DNA of 64,000 nucleotides from Coffea arabica (GCF_036785885.1 NC_092323.1:1466501-1530500); one strand, 5' to 3'. Positions 11,053 through 25,457 are shown, counted from the stretch's first letter. A program made the numbers and translations. Notes: generated by a model from the letters alone, not told the origin.

Positions 11053-13640
11053 AACACATATATTTTCACATGAATAGATATACTCTTACACATGCAAAGC
11101 ACATGTAACATTGGCAATACACACTATTGAACCATAATAACTTGTATATTACACATATCAAAACATACATCTTTCTTTCTCAAACACACCCATTTGCCTG
11201 CATACTTTCTCTCTCATATATACATAAAACACATGTTTCATATTAGGATTTAGTTTCTCAATATTGAAAATAAATATTTCAAAAATTAATTTAAGATGGA
11301 ACAAATGTCACTAAACTATGGTCTTGTATCACTTTAGGTCACTAAACTAATTTTGTAGCCGAAAATGTGACAGGACTAGCAAAAGTGTATGATTTGGATC
11401 ATTCTACCAAAATTTGACCGCGAAGAGAAACGGAATGGCCTCCATGTGACGAGCATGCGGCCTTTTTGAGAGGCGAAATCATCCAAACAGCTTTAAGCAC
11501 ATTAGTAGATGGAACAATTCAATTCATACCTCGAAATTCCTCCAAACTGCTTTGAATCTTGCGGGAAAGAGTTCGTCCATTCCAAAGTAGAAAAAGCGAA
11601 GATTCAAGTAAAAGATTGAAGATACATGTTCATCGATCAATAAAGTTGTTGGCCAATGAATTGCGATGATGAAGTGGGTAAAGCGGCGGAGGGGGATACA
11701 TACTTCGATTCGTACACAATAATAATGTATGGTAAGAAATCATTTAAACTCACTCCTTTAGATTTGGTTTTTGTTGCACGAATCATGGAAATTCAGGTGT
11801 AAAAGATGAAAAGAGGTTTTTTTTTTTTTGGGTCTAGGGTTTTCTGATTTACAATGATTGGATCGAAAGGGACGACACGAGAGCAATCTGGTTCTGTTTC
11901 AAATTTCAATATCCCAAAAGTCCGAAAAAACAACCAAATACTAGTGGTGTTCTTTTTGGTCGATGAATGTAGTACAGTATTTGATCATCAAGTAGCATGC
12001 ATCGAGTTTTACTTTACCCCGGAAAAAAGGATGATAATTACATAGGTATGTAACTACTACATGTATGGGGGGATGTACCATGCAAAGTCAAAAGTTTTGA
12101 CTTTGCATTTTTTATCCCTAATATTTGAAGTTTTGTCCGATATGATCCCTTATGCTGCAATTAGTTATATTTAAGGTTTTCAAATGAAATAAAACATGAA
12201 TTAATTTGAAAATGGTGTTCTTAAATCTAAGTAAAAATCTCTAAAGCATATTACATCAATACAACACTGTCTATTTTTCATCTTAAAGAGCGTATCTTTT
12301 TTAAATTAATTACTACAATTGAATAACCCAATTCACATAGAATTTCATCTTAAAACTATTTAAAACTCAAGGGATTATAATGATGATTTGAACTCCACAT
12401 CCACATGTATGTTAGGGACTAAAAGTGCAAATTTAAAATTGTTGAGTAACAAAAATTTAATTTTGACAGGTTCAATATAATGATTAGTATTAGTAGTGTT
12501 CAGATTGATGAGGTGGAGTGGACTGCGCAACAACTTCAAATATATTATTATTATTGTGTTATTAGAGCCGAGGGTGACAAGAATCCAAAGCCTTTTTGAT
12601 GAAGAATTACGAATAAAAAAGAAATTATGAGTAGTGAGTGGAAGAGTGTACTCAACAAGTGTAAAATATATATATATATATATATAGTAGAGGAAGATGA
12701 ATTGTTTCATTTTTTTTGTGTCTGGGGGTTTGGTAACTGGTGGTGAGAGGATGATGATGAAGAAGAAGAAGCTTTTATTAACGCTTAATTAATTATCAAG
12801 GATCAGGAATGAACACGAGAGAGAGAGAGAGAGATGAGTTGGCAGAAGGAATGTCAACTTAGCTGGCTGCTGGCCTTTCGTGGGGTGGGGTGGGGATGTC
12901 AATTCTCAATTCTCAATTTGCCATTATGCCAGCCATGAGCCAACCCACAGCCAAAAAAAGAAAATTCTTTTTCAATATACTAATCTATTATTAGTGGTAG
13001 TATATCTGTATTAGTAGTAGTACGTAATTAAACTCGATCTTCCGACACCCTGCCCTGACTGAGTACCACCACTACTACCGTCTCGCCGCCAGCAGCAGCA
13101 TTACTACCTTACAACTTCGGACGGAGTAAGTACTAAACCAATTCTCGTGCTCCTCCAATTAATTGATGAGGACATGCTATTTTCATGCGCCTAAATCTAT
13201 ACTTTAATACACGGATGAGTGACTTATATATATACCAATTTTTGCGCATTAATAATTTGTACTATTAAAATAATAAAAATTATACATACCAAGTGTGTGA
13301 GTGTGATCTTATCTATATATACACGTGGATTTAACTCCTTCTTTAATTGATTGATTGAAATAATAATAATATTATGCTCTCCACCCTTGACCCTCCCTCT
13401 ACTGCTGTTAAGGCTTCGTTTGGAGTTGTGGTGCGGTGGTGCTTTTTGATTAATAATAAAAAAGAATATACTTTTTTAGAGTTTTAAAAAAATATATATA
13501 CTTTTTGATGAACTTCCTCCGTCATTTCATGAAATTAAGACGGGAAAGCTCAAATTTAAGTACAGTAATACTACTACTATACTAAAATAATAAGTAAGAA
13601 AAGAATAATAATACCTTTCCGGCAGTCGGTCGTAATCCTA
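11053..13640. other. Intergenic DNA with one-sided Mutator-like end
   Basis: From about 11297 the sequence AAATGTCACTAAACTATGG, followed by GGTCACTAAACT, resembles the terminal repeat of the Pack-MULE at 58826, but I found no matching right end, so this is probably a broken relative. No coding frame is recognised. Short microsatellites occur at about 12667-12687 (TA) and 12818-12834 (GA). Confidence 0.45.
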
Positions 13641-13667
13641 CTAATTTGTCATGTTTTTGTGTTTTGC

Positions 13668-13761
13668 GCTGCTGCTGCTGCTGCTGCTGCTCCTCCTCCT
13701 CCTCCTCCTCCTCCTCCTCCTAATACACAAATTAATTGATTGATTGATTGATTGATTGATA
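13668..13761. repeat. (CTG)n, (TCC)n and (GATT)n microsatellites
   Basis: A run of about 7-8 CTG units passes directly into about 10 TCC units (to 13720). A (TTGA)n tract follows at about 13736-13760. All lie upstream of the receptor-like kinase gene. Confidence 0.9.
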
Positions 13762-15598
13762 ATGCTCTTGCAGCGGTGAGTCGGCAATCCTATTCCTCCT
13801 AGACTAGAGTAGTATTTTATTCCTTTTTTTTTTATTCTCTCTCTTTTCCTCAACGAACCCTCTCTCTCTCTGTGCGCTTATCTCTCCCACTCCGGAGAAG
13901 ACTCCCTCCCCGTTGAAAAGGAAAGGGAAGAGGGAGAGGGGGGAGGGGTTCCTGTACCGTACTGGGCTGGCCAGTTTTGCTTCTTTCTCACTACTATCCC
14001 CACTGCATAGTTCGGCCGTAACAAAAGCTGCTAATTACTACTCATCCAATCCTCTGAAAACTAGGAACTACAATCTCCCCGCCCTCAAACACACCCATCC
14101 ACTACAATTTGGTGAAGTGGCCAAATTTACGTGCAGTAACACATTTTCAACGCCCCCCCCCCCCAAAAAAAAATTTTCTTAACCAACAAATACTCAGTAG
14201 TATCAGATCAACCAGTCTTACTTGATTGCTATTTCAGCGTGTGTGTCGGTGGAGGGTGTCGGCATTGTCGTCGTCGTCGTCCGCAGCCTCCTGTCTTTCT
14301 CCTTCCTTCTAATGGGAATGGGTGAGCGATGCTACCACACCACCAATCTACTACTACCATTTCAATAGGTCTGCGGATGAAGATGAAACTTCAGAGGAGG
14401 AGGACCTCCCCCACCCTCACCCCCCCAATTGTAGTTGCTGTCCTGTTTTCCACTACACAAAACCATAACCGAAAAATCTAACATTCTAACAACACACCCG
14501 ACCAATCCCTCCTGCCGGAGGCGGTGCTAATTTTGATTCTGATTTTCCCAAGGGTATTAGAGTAGAGACTCTTTTTCCAATTTGTTTAATCATTCGATGA
14601 TTTATTACGCCTGCCGGTCAATTCCCACAACCAACTAACCCCACCACCGCCACCTGTTTCCGCAATCCGCTTCTGAATTCCCTTCAATCTGCTAGTTGTA
14701 ATAGTAGGAGGGACTACAGTTGAGTACCCGATTCAAATGTGGGAATGAGGCTGAATTCTGTTGATCCGGCTATTCTTGTTTCTCCTTTCCTGTTACTACA
14801 ACTAGCAGTGGCAATCATCACCGCCGCCGGCAAATGAAGCTGTCCATCATCGGGATCTCACTTCTGCCACTCTATTCTCTGGCCACCACCACCAACCAGG
14901 TTTCCCTCCCCCCATTTTTCCAGCAGCTCTCTCTCTCTCTCTCTCTCTTATTCCCTTACACCTTTTTACCTCTCAACTTCGGATCATAGACTATTTGTAT
15001 ACGGGTTGTGTGTGCGTGCTTATTACTACTATTTTGTGCATCCACCTCCAATGGAAGGCCAAGTCTGTGCAGGTTAAATTTACATGTTAAAACTAGGATA
15101 TCTAGATCACATCTCGGTTATCTAGGACTAATCTCTGTTTTAATGGCTGGGTTATTCCTGTCTGATTCCATTAAGACACTTCTCGTCTTCAAATTTCTCC
15201 CTCAGTTTTCAAGCTTTAATTTCCCGTTAACTCTGCAAATTCTTTCCCGTTATGATGCAATGCTGCATTATCTCAATAATTTTACTTCACTCGTGGACCT
15301 TTTAGCCTTGTGTTGGATGATAATCTATTTTATGCACCTCGCATTTCGAAGAGGTCTTGGAGAGTTGGGTCTTAGCAGCTGCTTCTGTCAAAGTTCATTC
15401 CGACTAATCTATTACCATCATGCTTACTAATGATAATCATCCTTTGTTGTCATCAGCCCCCCGCTCCCTTTATAAGATGCTTCATGCCCCTTTCTCTTAT
15501 GGCTTCTTTTTTCACCAATCCATGTCAGGTTCGATGTCTCATAATCTACACCACCACACATTTCCTCAGTTGTGTTGCTGAAGTAGCTGCCTGACCAA
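13762..15598 (+). promoter_or_regulatory. Probable promoter and intron-containing leader of the receptor-like kinase gene
   Basis: The DNA is rich in pyrimidine runs (CT tract at about 14929-14948). An ATG at 14834 opens a short hydrophobic frame (MKLSIIGISLLPLYSLATTT) that runs into a possible splice donor at AACCAG|GTTTCC near 14900. A possible acceptor, ATGTCAG, lies near 15530. I read this as a leader exon plus intron with an upstream open frame. An alternative N-terminal exon with a signal peptide cannot be excluded without transcripts. Confidence 0.4.
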
Positions 15599-18587
15599 AT
15601 GTCAAGGACTCTTGCAGCAATTCTAGGAGGTGCTGCAGGAGCCGTGGCATTGGTGGGGATTGTGATTGTCATAATACGGTTGTGCCTTTTTCACAGTAGG
15701 AGCATTTCAAGAACTTCTGAGAATGGGTCTTCTGATCCATCAGATCAAGGTTGACTCTTTTGACCTAATTCTGTATTCTATGACACCTATCAAGCGCAAT
15801 CCCCCTTCTACATTAGATGCGTACTGTTTCACTAACTGGTTCGATGGATGACCAGATGGAAGAACTGCTGGGATCGAATTGAGTCTGCGAGATGCGAGAC
15901 GATTTGAGATTGAGGAATTGTCTCTGGCGACGAAAAGCTTTAGTGATAAAAGCTTAATTGGGCAAGGGAAATTTGGAGAGGTGTTCAAGGGCTTACTTCA
16001 CGATGGGATGCTCGTGGCCATTAAAAAGCGACCTGGTGCTCCAAGTCAAGAATTTATTGAGGAGGTGAACTCATTCTGACCTTTGCGAATTCTAGAACTC
16101 CACACTTTCATTTGCTTCAAAACAATATCTAGTTTTCCTTGGAGGGCCTTTATTTGTTTCAATTTGTTTTGGTGGTGTTGTGCATGATGGCCAGTGGGAG
16201 AAGGACTTCTGCTTTGGGCAAGTGTGCAATGATGTAAGACTGAAACATGAGGAATTGGTTCTATGAATTTGGCATTTTGTGGGATCAGAACCATTTTTCT
16301 TTAGACGTATGACCTTGGCATCCTATGTCGCATTTCTGTCATGATCCGTTGGCATTGCATGGGATCGGGGTTCATTATCCTTAGACGTGCATAAATGTGC
16401 TGTCTTACATGCCACTTTTGTCATGGTCCATCCAAAAGAAAGTAGTGCAATTATTTGGCAACATATCACTTGTATTAATTACCATTTCTGATGATAAATT
16501 GTCAAAATATTTTCAGAACTAAATGTTAGTTGTTTATCAGGTGCTCTATGCTTTTTGCTGCATGTGAATTTTTTCCTTTTAGGATTGTGTATCCAAGCTG
16601 TATATGGAAAACAATTTGGGCATTGTTTGCATTGTTTGTATACTGTATCCGTCTTAATAATCTCCAACAATCATCAAATTCTTCTGGGTATTTTTTTCCA
16701 CGCTTTAATTTGCTGACTTTTCTATCAGGTTCGATATCTCTCATCTATTCAGCACCGCAATCTTGTCAGCCTTCTGGGTTACTGCCAGGATAATGGCCAA
16801 CAGATTCTTGTCTACGAATACATACCCAATGGAAGTGTATCTATTCATCTGTATGGTAATTATCTTTTAAGTCGACCTTCTTGCTTTTTCATTGTTCCTT
16901 CCCCTCATGCAAAGGCAGAAATGCTCATTAAGAGTTGGAAGCTGAAGCTTCCCTTGTTCTTCTACTAATGCCTTTCTATCAGGACTCTTTCTCTCTCTGT
17001 GTGCGTGCGCGTTAATATGTCACCTGACAATTTAATAGAAAGAGAAAGGAAAACATCATTACCCACTGCATATTAGTTTCATAAAAGAAATAGCACCTTA
17101 ATATTTGAAATTTCCTTCTCTTATTCCCCTCCCTTCAATCTTTGCTTCCAGTAAGATAGTCCAACATGAAGCTATTTTTGCATGTTATTGTATCTTTTTT
17201 GCTTCTAATCTCAATTAGAGTTTTTTTCATCTATCAGGAGTTTCTGCAGTTGGTTTTGGGTCTCGTTTCTTATCTTGGCAATTTATTGATCCAGAGTATT
17301 TAAATGCTGCAGGAGCTGGACATGTTGCACAAGAGAAGCTTGAATTCAAGCACAGGCTTTCAATAGCTCTAGGTGCAGCTAAAGGTGATCCTTTGCAAAA
17401 CCAGTGAGCGTATTTGGCTTTCCTGGTATTGGTTTATCTTTTCTTTGGAAATAGCTAATAGCAGTCATAGTCAGACAAAATCCTTCCCTGGACATTGTGG
17501 CACATATATTGGTCAAAACCTCTTCAAACATGAAGCATCTTGAGGTATATGCTTACACGTAAAACCTTACTTCTATACTAAAATATGCAGGTCTTGCTCA
17601 CATCCATGCCTTGAGTCCTCGTTTGATACACAAAGACTTCAAAACATCAAATGTTCTTGTAGATGAAAATTTCATAGCAAAGGTTGCTGATGCAGGATTA
17701 CGCAATTTTCTTGGAAGATTTGATATTGCTGGCCCGTCTTCTGAGATGGCAGCTGATGAGATGTTTCTTGCACCAGAGTATTACTCTTTCTATCTTTTGT
17801 TTCCTGAGATTGTTTGGTTAAAGATTTTTATTTTTATTTTTTAATTTTATTTTTTGGTGTAGGGTTAAAGAGTTTAGACGGTTTTCCGAGAAAAGTGATG
17901 TTTATAGTTTTGGTGTGTTTCTTCTGGAGTTGGTCAGTGGCCGAGAAGCATTGGATCTACTATCTTCTGACACCAATCAAAACCTGGTTGAATGGGTATT
18001 TTACAGTTCCGTGCAGTGCTTTATGTATTCGCGATCTAGAGTGCTTTTACCGTTGTCGTCCTCTAGGCATGATTTGGTCACCATAGGCCAGATGATACAG
18101 AAAGTGTCGCCATGACCTTAAAAATACATAATTCAGCTACTTTACAGTAGATCATCTGCTAATCGGATGTTTCATTGTTGCTTCATTTTGCTCCATTGAT
18201 GTTGATAATCTCGTGATATATATATATATATGCCTTGGATTTTGTTCTTGTACATGAGAAACCTTCAAGATACAAGAAGGATTATAGATACATCTGATAT
18301 GTCATGTTCTCCTTTTTCAGCTGCAAAACTATCAGGAATCTGGCGCAATAGCTGTCATCATTGACCAGAGATTGGGTAATAGCTTCACCAAGGAAGGCAT
18401 GGAAGAGTTCATACAGTTGATAGTCCGTTGTGTCGACCCCTCAAGCGAAAGGCGGCCAGCCATGAGTTATGTCGTTCTGGAGCTAGACCGCATACTTGAA
18501 AAAGAAATGAGTTTGACAACAATCATGGTGGGGGAAGGAACCCCAGTCGTGACACTCGGAAGCCAACTTTTCAGGTCTTCGAAATAA
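15599..18587 (+). CDS. Receptor-like protein kinase with a minimal ectodomain and a DAG motif
   Basis: Seven exons (15599-15749, 15856-16064, 16729-16855, 17313-17384, 17591-17777, 17863-17995, 18321-18587) join in frame to give 381 residues. A membrane helix lies at about residues 8-28, with almost no extracellular part, then a serine/threonine kinase domain. The glycine loop GQGKFGEVF is at 86-94, the ATP-anchoring lysine is K107 in VAIKK, and the catalytic loop HKDFKTSN has D202. The magnesium motif, normally DFG, is DAG (220-222). APE and the SDVYSFGV motif are present. D202 and D220 are kept, so catalysis is possible but may be weak. The ligand and pathway are unknown. An upstream in-frame acceptor near 17238 (TATCAG|GAG) would add about 25 residues after GSVSIHLYG. 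Confidence 0.9.
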
Positions 18588-19530
18588 AACAACTTAAAAT
18601 GGGAATTCAGTTTATTATTATTTTTATTTTTTTCTTTCCTTCTTGCAGAGATTTTGAGCGTGCTTTTTTTCTAATACTTTTCTGGGAAAATATCACAGTT
18701 AAATGAATTCAGCTGCTTGGTAATTGTATAAACGACAGCTGTTTATTTTATTTTTCCTATTTTTTGTATTCTTGTAATCAATCATTTTTTTTTTCTTTTA
18801 TTCGAAGAAACAATTATTTTTTGTTGTTGTTGTGAATATTATTACACTAAAGATTGAGTTGGAACTTCTTCTCAAGATCTTTTTTAGTTCTAGCCTAAAA
18901 TATGCCATATTAATTTAGAAGTTGTTAGTTGCAACTCTGGTTAATAGTTCGTCTCTCAGCTCCTCCACCTCGTACCTTGTACCGGAGGAGTAATTAGAAG
19001 CGTGGTGGGGGAAGAGATTTCGTCCCTTTTCTTCTCAATTCAACATTCATTCCATAACAACACTTGTACCTGATCTACTTTTACGTTTCGGGGATTCCTC
19101 TTGAAATCTTGCCGCCTCCTCTTCAACCACACCACTGTGAATGAAGGAAGATATCCAGAGAAGTGACGACATTTTCGCTAAAATGACGAGAAGAAGAGGC
19201 AGAGTTGGTTGCCACTCTTACAAGCAAAAAAAAAGGAATTTTATTAGCATACATCATCACACCATTTTACCCGAGGATTCCAGTCTAACGAGCCAACCGG
19301 TTCTCAACAAATATTTCTACCCTCGTGAGTTCATTCTCCAAATATTCAAGAAATATACTACTGTTTTCCAAAGCCAAAATCTAATGGGGAACAAAAATTA
19401 AAAAAAAAAAGAACAGAAATGAAAATTGCACCCTACTGCAGAGTAACTGTTCGTTCAGAATTTACAACTGTAGCTTGTGCAGCAAAGAAATTAGGCAAAA
19501 AATGGCAGAGCTTTCATTTCCCGAAAGAAC
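18588..19530. other. 3' flanks of two convergent genes
   Basis: This holds the 3' untranslated region of the kinase (AATAAA just after the stop at 18588) and that of the DUF3754 gene, which ends at 19531 on the other strand. The sequence between has T-rich and A-rich runs. The open frame at 19141-19401 is not recognisable as a protein. Confidence 0.5.
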
Positions 19531-22500
19531 TCAAGAAGCAGCACCACCTTGCCTAGCTTTAAGAACAAGCTCCTCTGTGGTGGTCCCAATTATCTCATTG
19601 GCACGCTTAAGACCTATACAGTAATATCTTCCGATGGTGTCCTAAATTGACAAATGGAACTAAAGTTAGATATTAAAGTTTTGCTTCAAAGGCAATCTAA
19701 ACCATGCAATGCTACCTCAAAATTAGATCAGAATTCACACATCACAACCATGTCGAAAACGATAACCAAAACAAGCAGAAGCAAACATTTGACATGATTA
19801 CCCCAACTACTCACATCCAGTTTGAACATAAGGAGAAAGAAACCACTCGAAGAGGATGAAATAGACCGTTCTATATAATGAGACCTGTCTATGTTCTCTA
19901 ACCGACACTATATGAGCACTAAGCCGGAAGAATAGGTCCTGATGTACCGTAATTTCTTGAACAAATAATTGTTAATAGATTTTTATGAACTCAACAGATT
20001 CTTCAGAAAGGCCTTACTATTATTATTATTATTATTACCCAAATCCCTCCCCCCAGTAAACAATCAGTAGTCTGACTCCAATTTGATGTACTATGGTGGA
20101 TATAAAAGTCAATCTGAAAATGAAATTTGTTTAAAATACAATTGGAAAGAAGAGAAACAAACTCACCCGAGCAACAATGCCCAACTTTTCTAATTTCAGT
20201 ACAGCATCATTAACATCAAAATTGCACGTTTCACCAAATTCGTCTTTTATTAGTTCCTCGCACCGCAGGTCAAGATCCTATAGCATAATCAAAACAAGTG
20301 TGATTTTAGGAGAAAAAGTACCTGATAAAAGAGAAAAGCAACTAGTGCAACCAACCTGCAATGTAGCTTTCCCCTGTTCCATCAATATGAAGAATGAAAT
20401 TATCACCTCCTTCACCTGCAAATGCAAGAATCCTGTAAGATGCTTCTACCACAAATCCTAAGCACCTGATTTGCAGTACTCAATTACTAAATTCCTAGAA
20501 CAGGTTAAACAAGTTGAGGCATGGGCTAGTTAACACAAGTAGCAGTAAATTCCAGATAGACCAACCAACATTCTACAAAAAGAAAAAGACAAATCGCACT
20601 ATCCCAAAATACTTCAAATCATTGCTTTGGTACACATCTCCATCTTTTGTCAGGAGCTGAAGTTGTAAGACTTCCATACAGAACTATCTAATGGTACTAC
20701 CAGAATAACCAACCCACTTCAGCAGCAGAAGCATGTTTGAGTTAATTATACTGAGAAACATAAGCTCACTAGCCAGTCTGCTTGTAATTTTAATTTTACT
20801 TAACTATTCAATTAGATTCAAACACATAGTAACTAATATATGGCTCGCAAAACTACTAAGTCGAAAGTGTAAAAGGAATATTGGCATGTAACTCACTTCC
20901 TGCTGAATGACATCATCACACAAGTGAAGAAGAGTTCCCTTTCCACTATCCAATTGCTTGTCATACATTGATTGAGTGATCAAGCTCTGATATGTAGCCA
21001 TGTTCTGTTGAAAGCTGAAGAGTTCCAAAAGCTTCTATAATACAAGCACAAATACTTCCAAGTAGATCAAAAACAACAGAGGAAAAGAACTGCCACCAAT
21101 TGAGATACAAGCCACAAAAGATATGCAATACTAAGCTAACAAATACACATACAGCACACAGGAAAACCCATTGTGAAACTACCGTCTCAGATTGAACAGA
21201 CTGCAATGACCAACACATGATGGCAGAAAGGAGATCTACTAAAGCATCAAGTGCAATGAAAAGTATTCAACAAGAGAAGTTAATATGCACTGTCAAGAAA
21301 GACACATTGCACCAAAGACGAGACATACGTGAAATATGTCTTGGCACAATAACCAAGCACTGTGGATACAATTGCAAAAATCACCCAGAGATCAGCTTTA
21401 GGTACTTCAAGGGAACCAACAACAGCAACCTGAGAAAAAGAGACAAACGTGCAACCAAAATAAACGGAAACTATCAAATGAATATTGTTTTAAATGTGTT
21501 TCAGAAAGGACAACTGACCAGCCCAACTACAGCAGAAATGAGGAACTTGACCCAATCCATGGGAGTTAAACTTGGATTTTTCTTCTCCGGCTATTAGAAA
21601 GCATGCAAGAATATGATTTAACATTCAGTGAGTAAAGGAAAGGGTTAATGGATCAGGAAAGTTCAAGAAAGTGAAAAGGGGGGAAAACTTTCAAACAGGC
21701 ACATGAGGAACATAAGTGGATCAAACACATGTAGAAACTCACTAGTACAATCTCCATATCAGCCATAGGAATATTTTTGAAATGTTTCACAAATATTCCT
21801 CGTTCTGGTTTTAGTTGAGTACCTGCTTGCCTGCATAGTCATCATTTGTTGCTTATTCATAAATGCAAGACAATTCAAACACCTAGTGTGAGATACTTGG
21901 CACTGGTACGGTTCCAAAGCAAGAAAAAAGGAGCTTTAGAAGGCACATAAATGACTGAAGCATTGGATACCTTCTACTAATGAAATTATGAGATTCCCCC
22001 GTATGTGTCATAATTCTATGGTTTGAGCAGTATTGTACATCTATGCAAAAATGGGAATGTATGCTTTTGGTGCTTCGTCATGCATCATGACCAAAGTTAG
22101 TTGTTTTTCTGTGAAGGGAAGGGACAAAGGGAGGAAGGAAAATGCAGCAATGAGAAGCTTACCCATTCTAATACAATGACTTAAGCCCTTTAACCAGTGT
22201 TATACTTCAATTTTCTAATGAAGTTAATTCACCAACACAAGAGGAGAAGAATTGAAGTGTTGCTGAGCTGACAACGTCCGGGAACAAGGAGATAAATGAT
22301 GCTGGCACTTTACTAAATCAAACTACCACAGATACTCAAAATTAATAATAATGGTGTATTTAAAGAAGAGCAAAATTTTGCTAATACTAACCAGAATGTA
22401 TACCTCAAGAGCCACCTATATAAGAAATTAAGATCCGTACCTGTAGATGACGATGATTCTATCAAATGTAGGTTCTTGTATTGTGATTTTGCTCAGCAGA

Positions 22501-25457
22501 CTACGAAAACTGGATGAAGTGAGAGAAGAAAAAATCAGAATATCATTAAATCATGCTCCAAGCAACTCTACTGTTGAGCCAAAGAGGTGCCCAGTTGCTG
22601 TTTGGCACTTAATGACACCATATATATATTGATCAGCCACACGTGAATGGGTCATTACATTCAACATAGAAACTCCAGAGAAATTTTTTACCACCAACAA
22701 AAACAGTAGTCATGCAGCAGATAATAACATTAAACGTCAAATAGGTCCCAAAGAAAACCAAGGTCCCATAGAGCTTTAAACAGCATTCAAGAGTATCTAA
22801 ACTCCACAGCGTTCAAAAATGAATGACATATCTTTTCTCGTTCCGGTTACACCAATGAATCAGATATCAGGAGTGCATTGCATATACAAGTTCCAGAGAC
22901 CATTTCAATAAATCCAAAAGACCAGAAAAAGGAAAGGTGACATTCTCAGTTTCAGGCATTCAAAATCTATATTGCTAACAGCAGTGAAAGATTATACTCT
23001 AGCAATCTTAAACTGCAAGTAGAAGACTATAGCTCAATGTGTAATGTCCAAAACCAGGAACATCATATAGTAAAAACCTGATCTCCATATTCTCAAGACG
23101 GATACGTTCAACAAATATGCAATCTTCTTCATTGTCAGCAGTTTTCTCGTCACTTTTCTTCTGGTCACTTTTTTGACGTGAAACTGATCTCCTGGAGAAT
23201 AACCTTTCTAACCTGCAAGCAACATAACGTAAACGAAGTTAAAGGGCAAAATTGCAGGGTTCTTGTCAAAGACAACTTTATCAGACCAACTAAAAGACAT
23301 CATCTGTTACAGAAACGAAGTAAAAAGATCAACTCAAAATTAGATGCATGAACTTTTAAGCAGCTCGAGTAAAAAGGGACAAATACTGCCTCAGGTTCCC
23401 ACCACTAAGAGCCCTAAGTACCTTGCATATGCAACCATACTTTGCATAGATGTTTTCTCAGGCTATTCATCTCATGACTTCAATTAAAGCTGCTCAATTA
23501 GCATATTACAAGAGCATGGATAGCATCTCACCTAGTCTTTCTTAAAAACCATGTCCAAAGGCGAGGAATGATCATGTCAACTTTCTCCAAGAAAAAGTAA
23601 TCAGTGGTCTGGTCAATCCCAATGCCACGTCTGAATATCACATACTAAGGAAAAAGAGGATGACATGAATCAGATGTTCAATCTATTATTCATTATAGTT
23701 TCCTGACTACAATCATCAAGTAAAGAAGAAAATTTTTGGTAGCAGCAGTAGACAAGATAAAAAATATGATGATGATAGCGAGAGCATAGACCAGATAGTC
23801 TGATATTTTTAATAAGAGATAAGATCATATCTGGAATGTCAAGCTACAGGTGAATCTGTACCTTGTCAGCAAAATCTGGAAGATTTTCACGGTGATGCTC
23901 TTCAAAATACCTCTTCAGGAGTTTCTTATCAAGCTGCATTTAACAGAGAGAAATTTTGTAACTAGCATAAATACTCTATTCATTGATAGAAGCACAATAT
24001 ACAGAGCATCTGCACCAAGACTCTTATCAGATACGCAGATGATTTTCAATAACTAGAAGGCTCAGTGCTCCCAACCTTTGACTCATCAACGGTGATTGGA
24101 AGATTCAGAAGGTATTGACCTGAATGCGCAATATCAATTTCATCATCAGTGGCTATTTTGAAGTTGCTCTTTTCCATCACCTGCATAAGGTAAAAATTGA
24201 AACACAGAGCAGTAAGTAAATAAAAACACCTGGAGTGATAGGGGATCACGGGGAGGAGGGCAAATGAAGTGATAGGGAAGACGGCTAGTTAGAAAACAGA
24301 GGAGATGGTGGTTTCCAATCCCCATCCCCGAGTAGGGGACTGCAGTCAGATGCCTGTAATTTCAAATGTAAAAAACTAAAAACGCCAAAGGCATGCACCT
24401 CCCCATTAAAGCCTCTGCCTGGACAGATAAATAGCAAAATAGAAGAGAACATGACAGTATAATAGATGGATGGAGCAAAATAAAATTTTTAAAAAAAAAT
24501 GCAAGAGCCAGATGAGGAATAAGATAAAGTGAAAGAACTGGATTTTGTAAAACAGGCAGCGTTCCTGCGTACACAAAAAGGATGTAAATAGCATTGTACC
24601 TGAAATAAGTATGTCAGGAAGTTCTGTTCAAGAATGTCAATTTCATCCAGGGATAAATTTTGCTGCTGCAACTTTTGAGCCCCGTGAACAGGATCAAAGA
24701 GAGAGTACAATTGCTGGAGAGAGAAAAGAAAACGGGAATTGAAGGAGAAGAACTACTAGTGCAGCTAGGTTAGTAGTGTTAAAAAGGGGGGAAAAGGGAA
24801 AAGACAGGCATTATTTTGAAATTGTAGAATACCATGAGGTCCTCGAACTGAAGAAGGTACCAAGCTCGAATAGTATACTCAACTCTCTTGCAGAGCTTCA
24901 AGAATTCAGAGCGGTCAGAAGAATGTTCTGGAGGCAGAAAGCAGGAAAAGCAAAATGAGAAGCAAGCAATAGGGCAATAGGGAACGGGCAGTGGCGGCGT
25001 TACAACAAACAAGTAGGTGGGTACCAGTTATTAGAGATTTCATTTTTCAACAAAATTAAAAGGGAAAGGATGATGATGAAATTTGTGGCTTGAGTATTAG
25101 TTATGCTAGGGTCAGGTTCAGATGTTCAAATGTCATCGTACTAACAAAAAAGCACAGGCACACTCACTGACACAGACTCTCTCTCAGATCAGATGGAAAC
25201 GAGAGGAGAAATGGGGGAAAAAAATGGAAAAAAGAACAAGCCGTCCACCTTGCATTAGTTGTACTCGTGAAATGGACGATAATGGAGACGAGATAACGAA
25301 AGGAGGACAGAAGGAAGCAAGCATATATTTTACCAATGAGGTTGGCCAGGGTCATGATAAGCTTGGGCTTGAGTACTGGGATCACCGACTCTGGCTCCAG
25401 TCGAATCACCTCTTTGTTTTTGGCCGCCTTCCGCCGCTGCTCCTCCTCATCCCCCAT
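19531..25457 (-). CDS. DUF3754 membrane protein (TMEM143-related)
   Basis: Fifteen exons join in frame to give 495 residues: 25457-25334, 24927-24833, 24713-24600, 24180-24076, 23933-23862, 23644-23532, 23212-23078, 22509-22441, 21830-21743, 21590-21519, 21429-21329, 21014-20897, 20415-20356, 20277-20167, 19641-19531. The N-terminal half is soluble, with [20 protein letters not shown] and [20 protein letters not shown]. Two membrane helices lie near residues 319-336 and 343-361. The C-terminal part carries [20 protein letters not shown] and ends in a small winged-helix-like segment. This order is that of the plant DUF3754 family, sometimes labelled aminopeptidase, although I see no peptidase motif. 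The function is unknown. All fifteen exons are intact and in phase. Confidence 0.93.

Noticed and set aside
19141-19401. 86-residue open frame between the kinase and DUF3754 genes
   Set aside because: It has no recognisable domain, lies in the likely 3' untranslated region and has an unusual composition.
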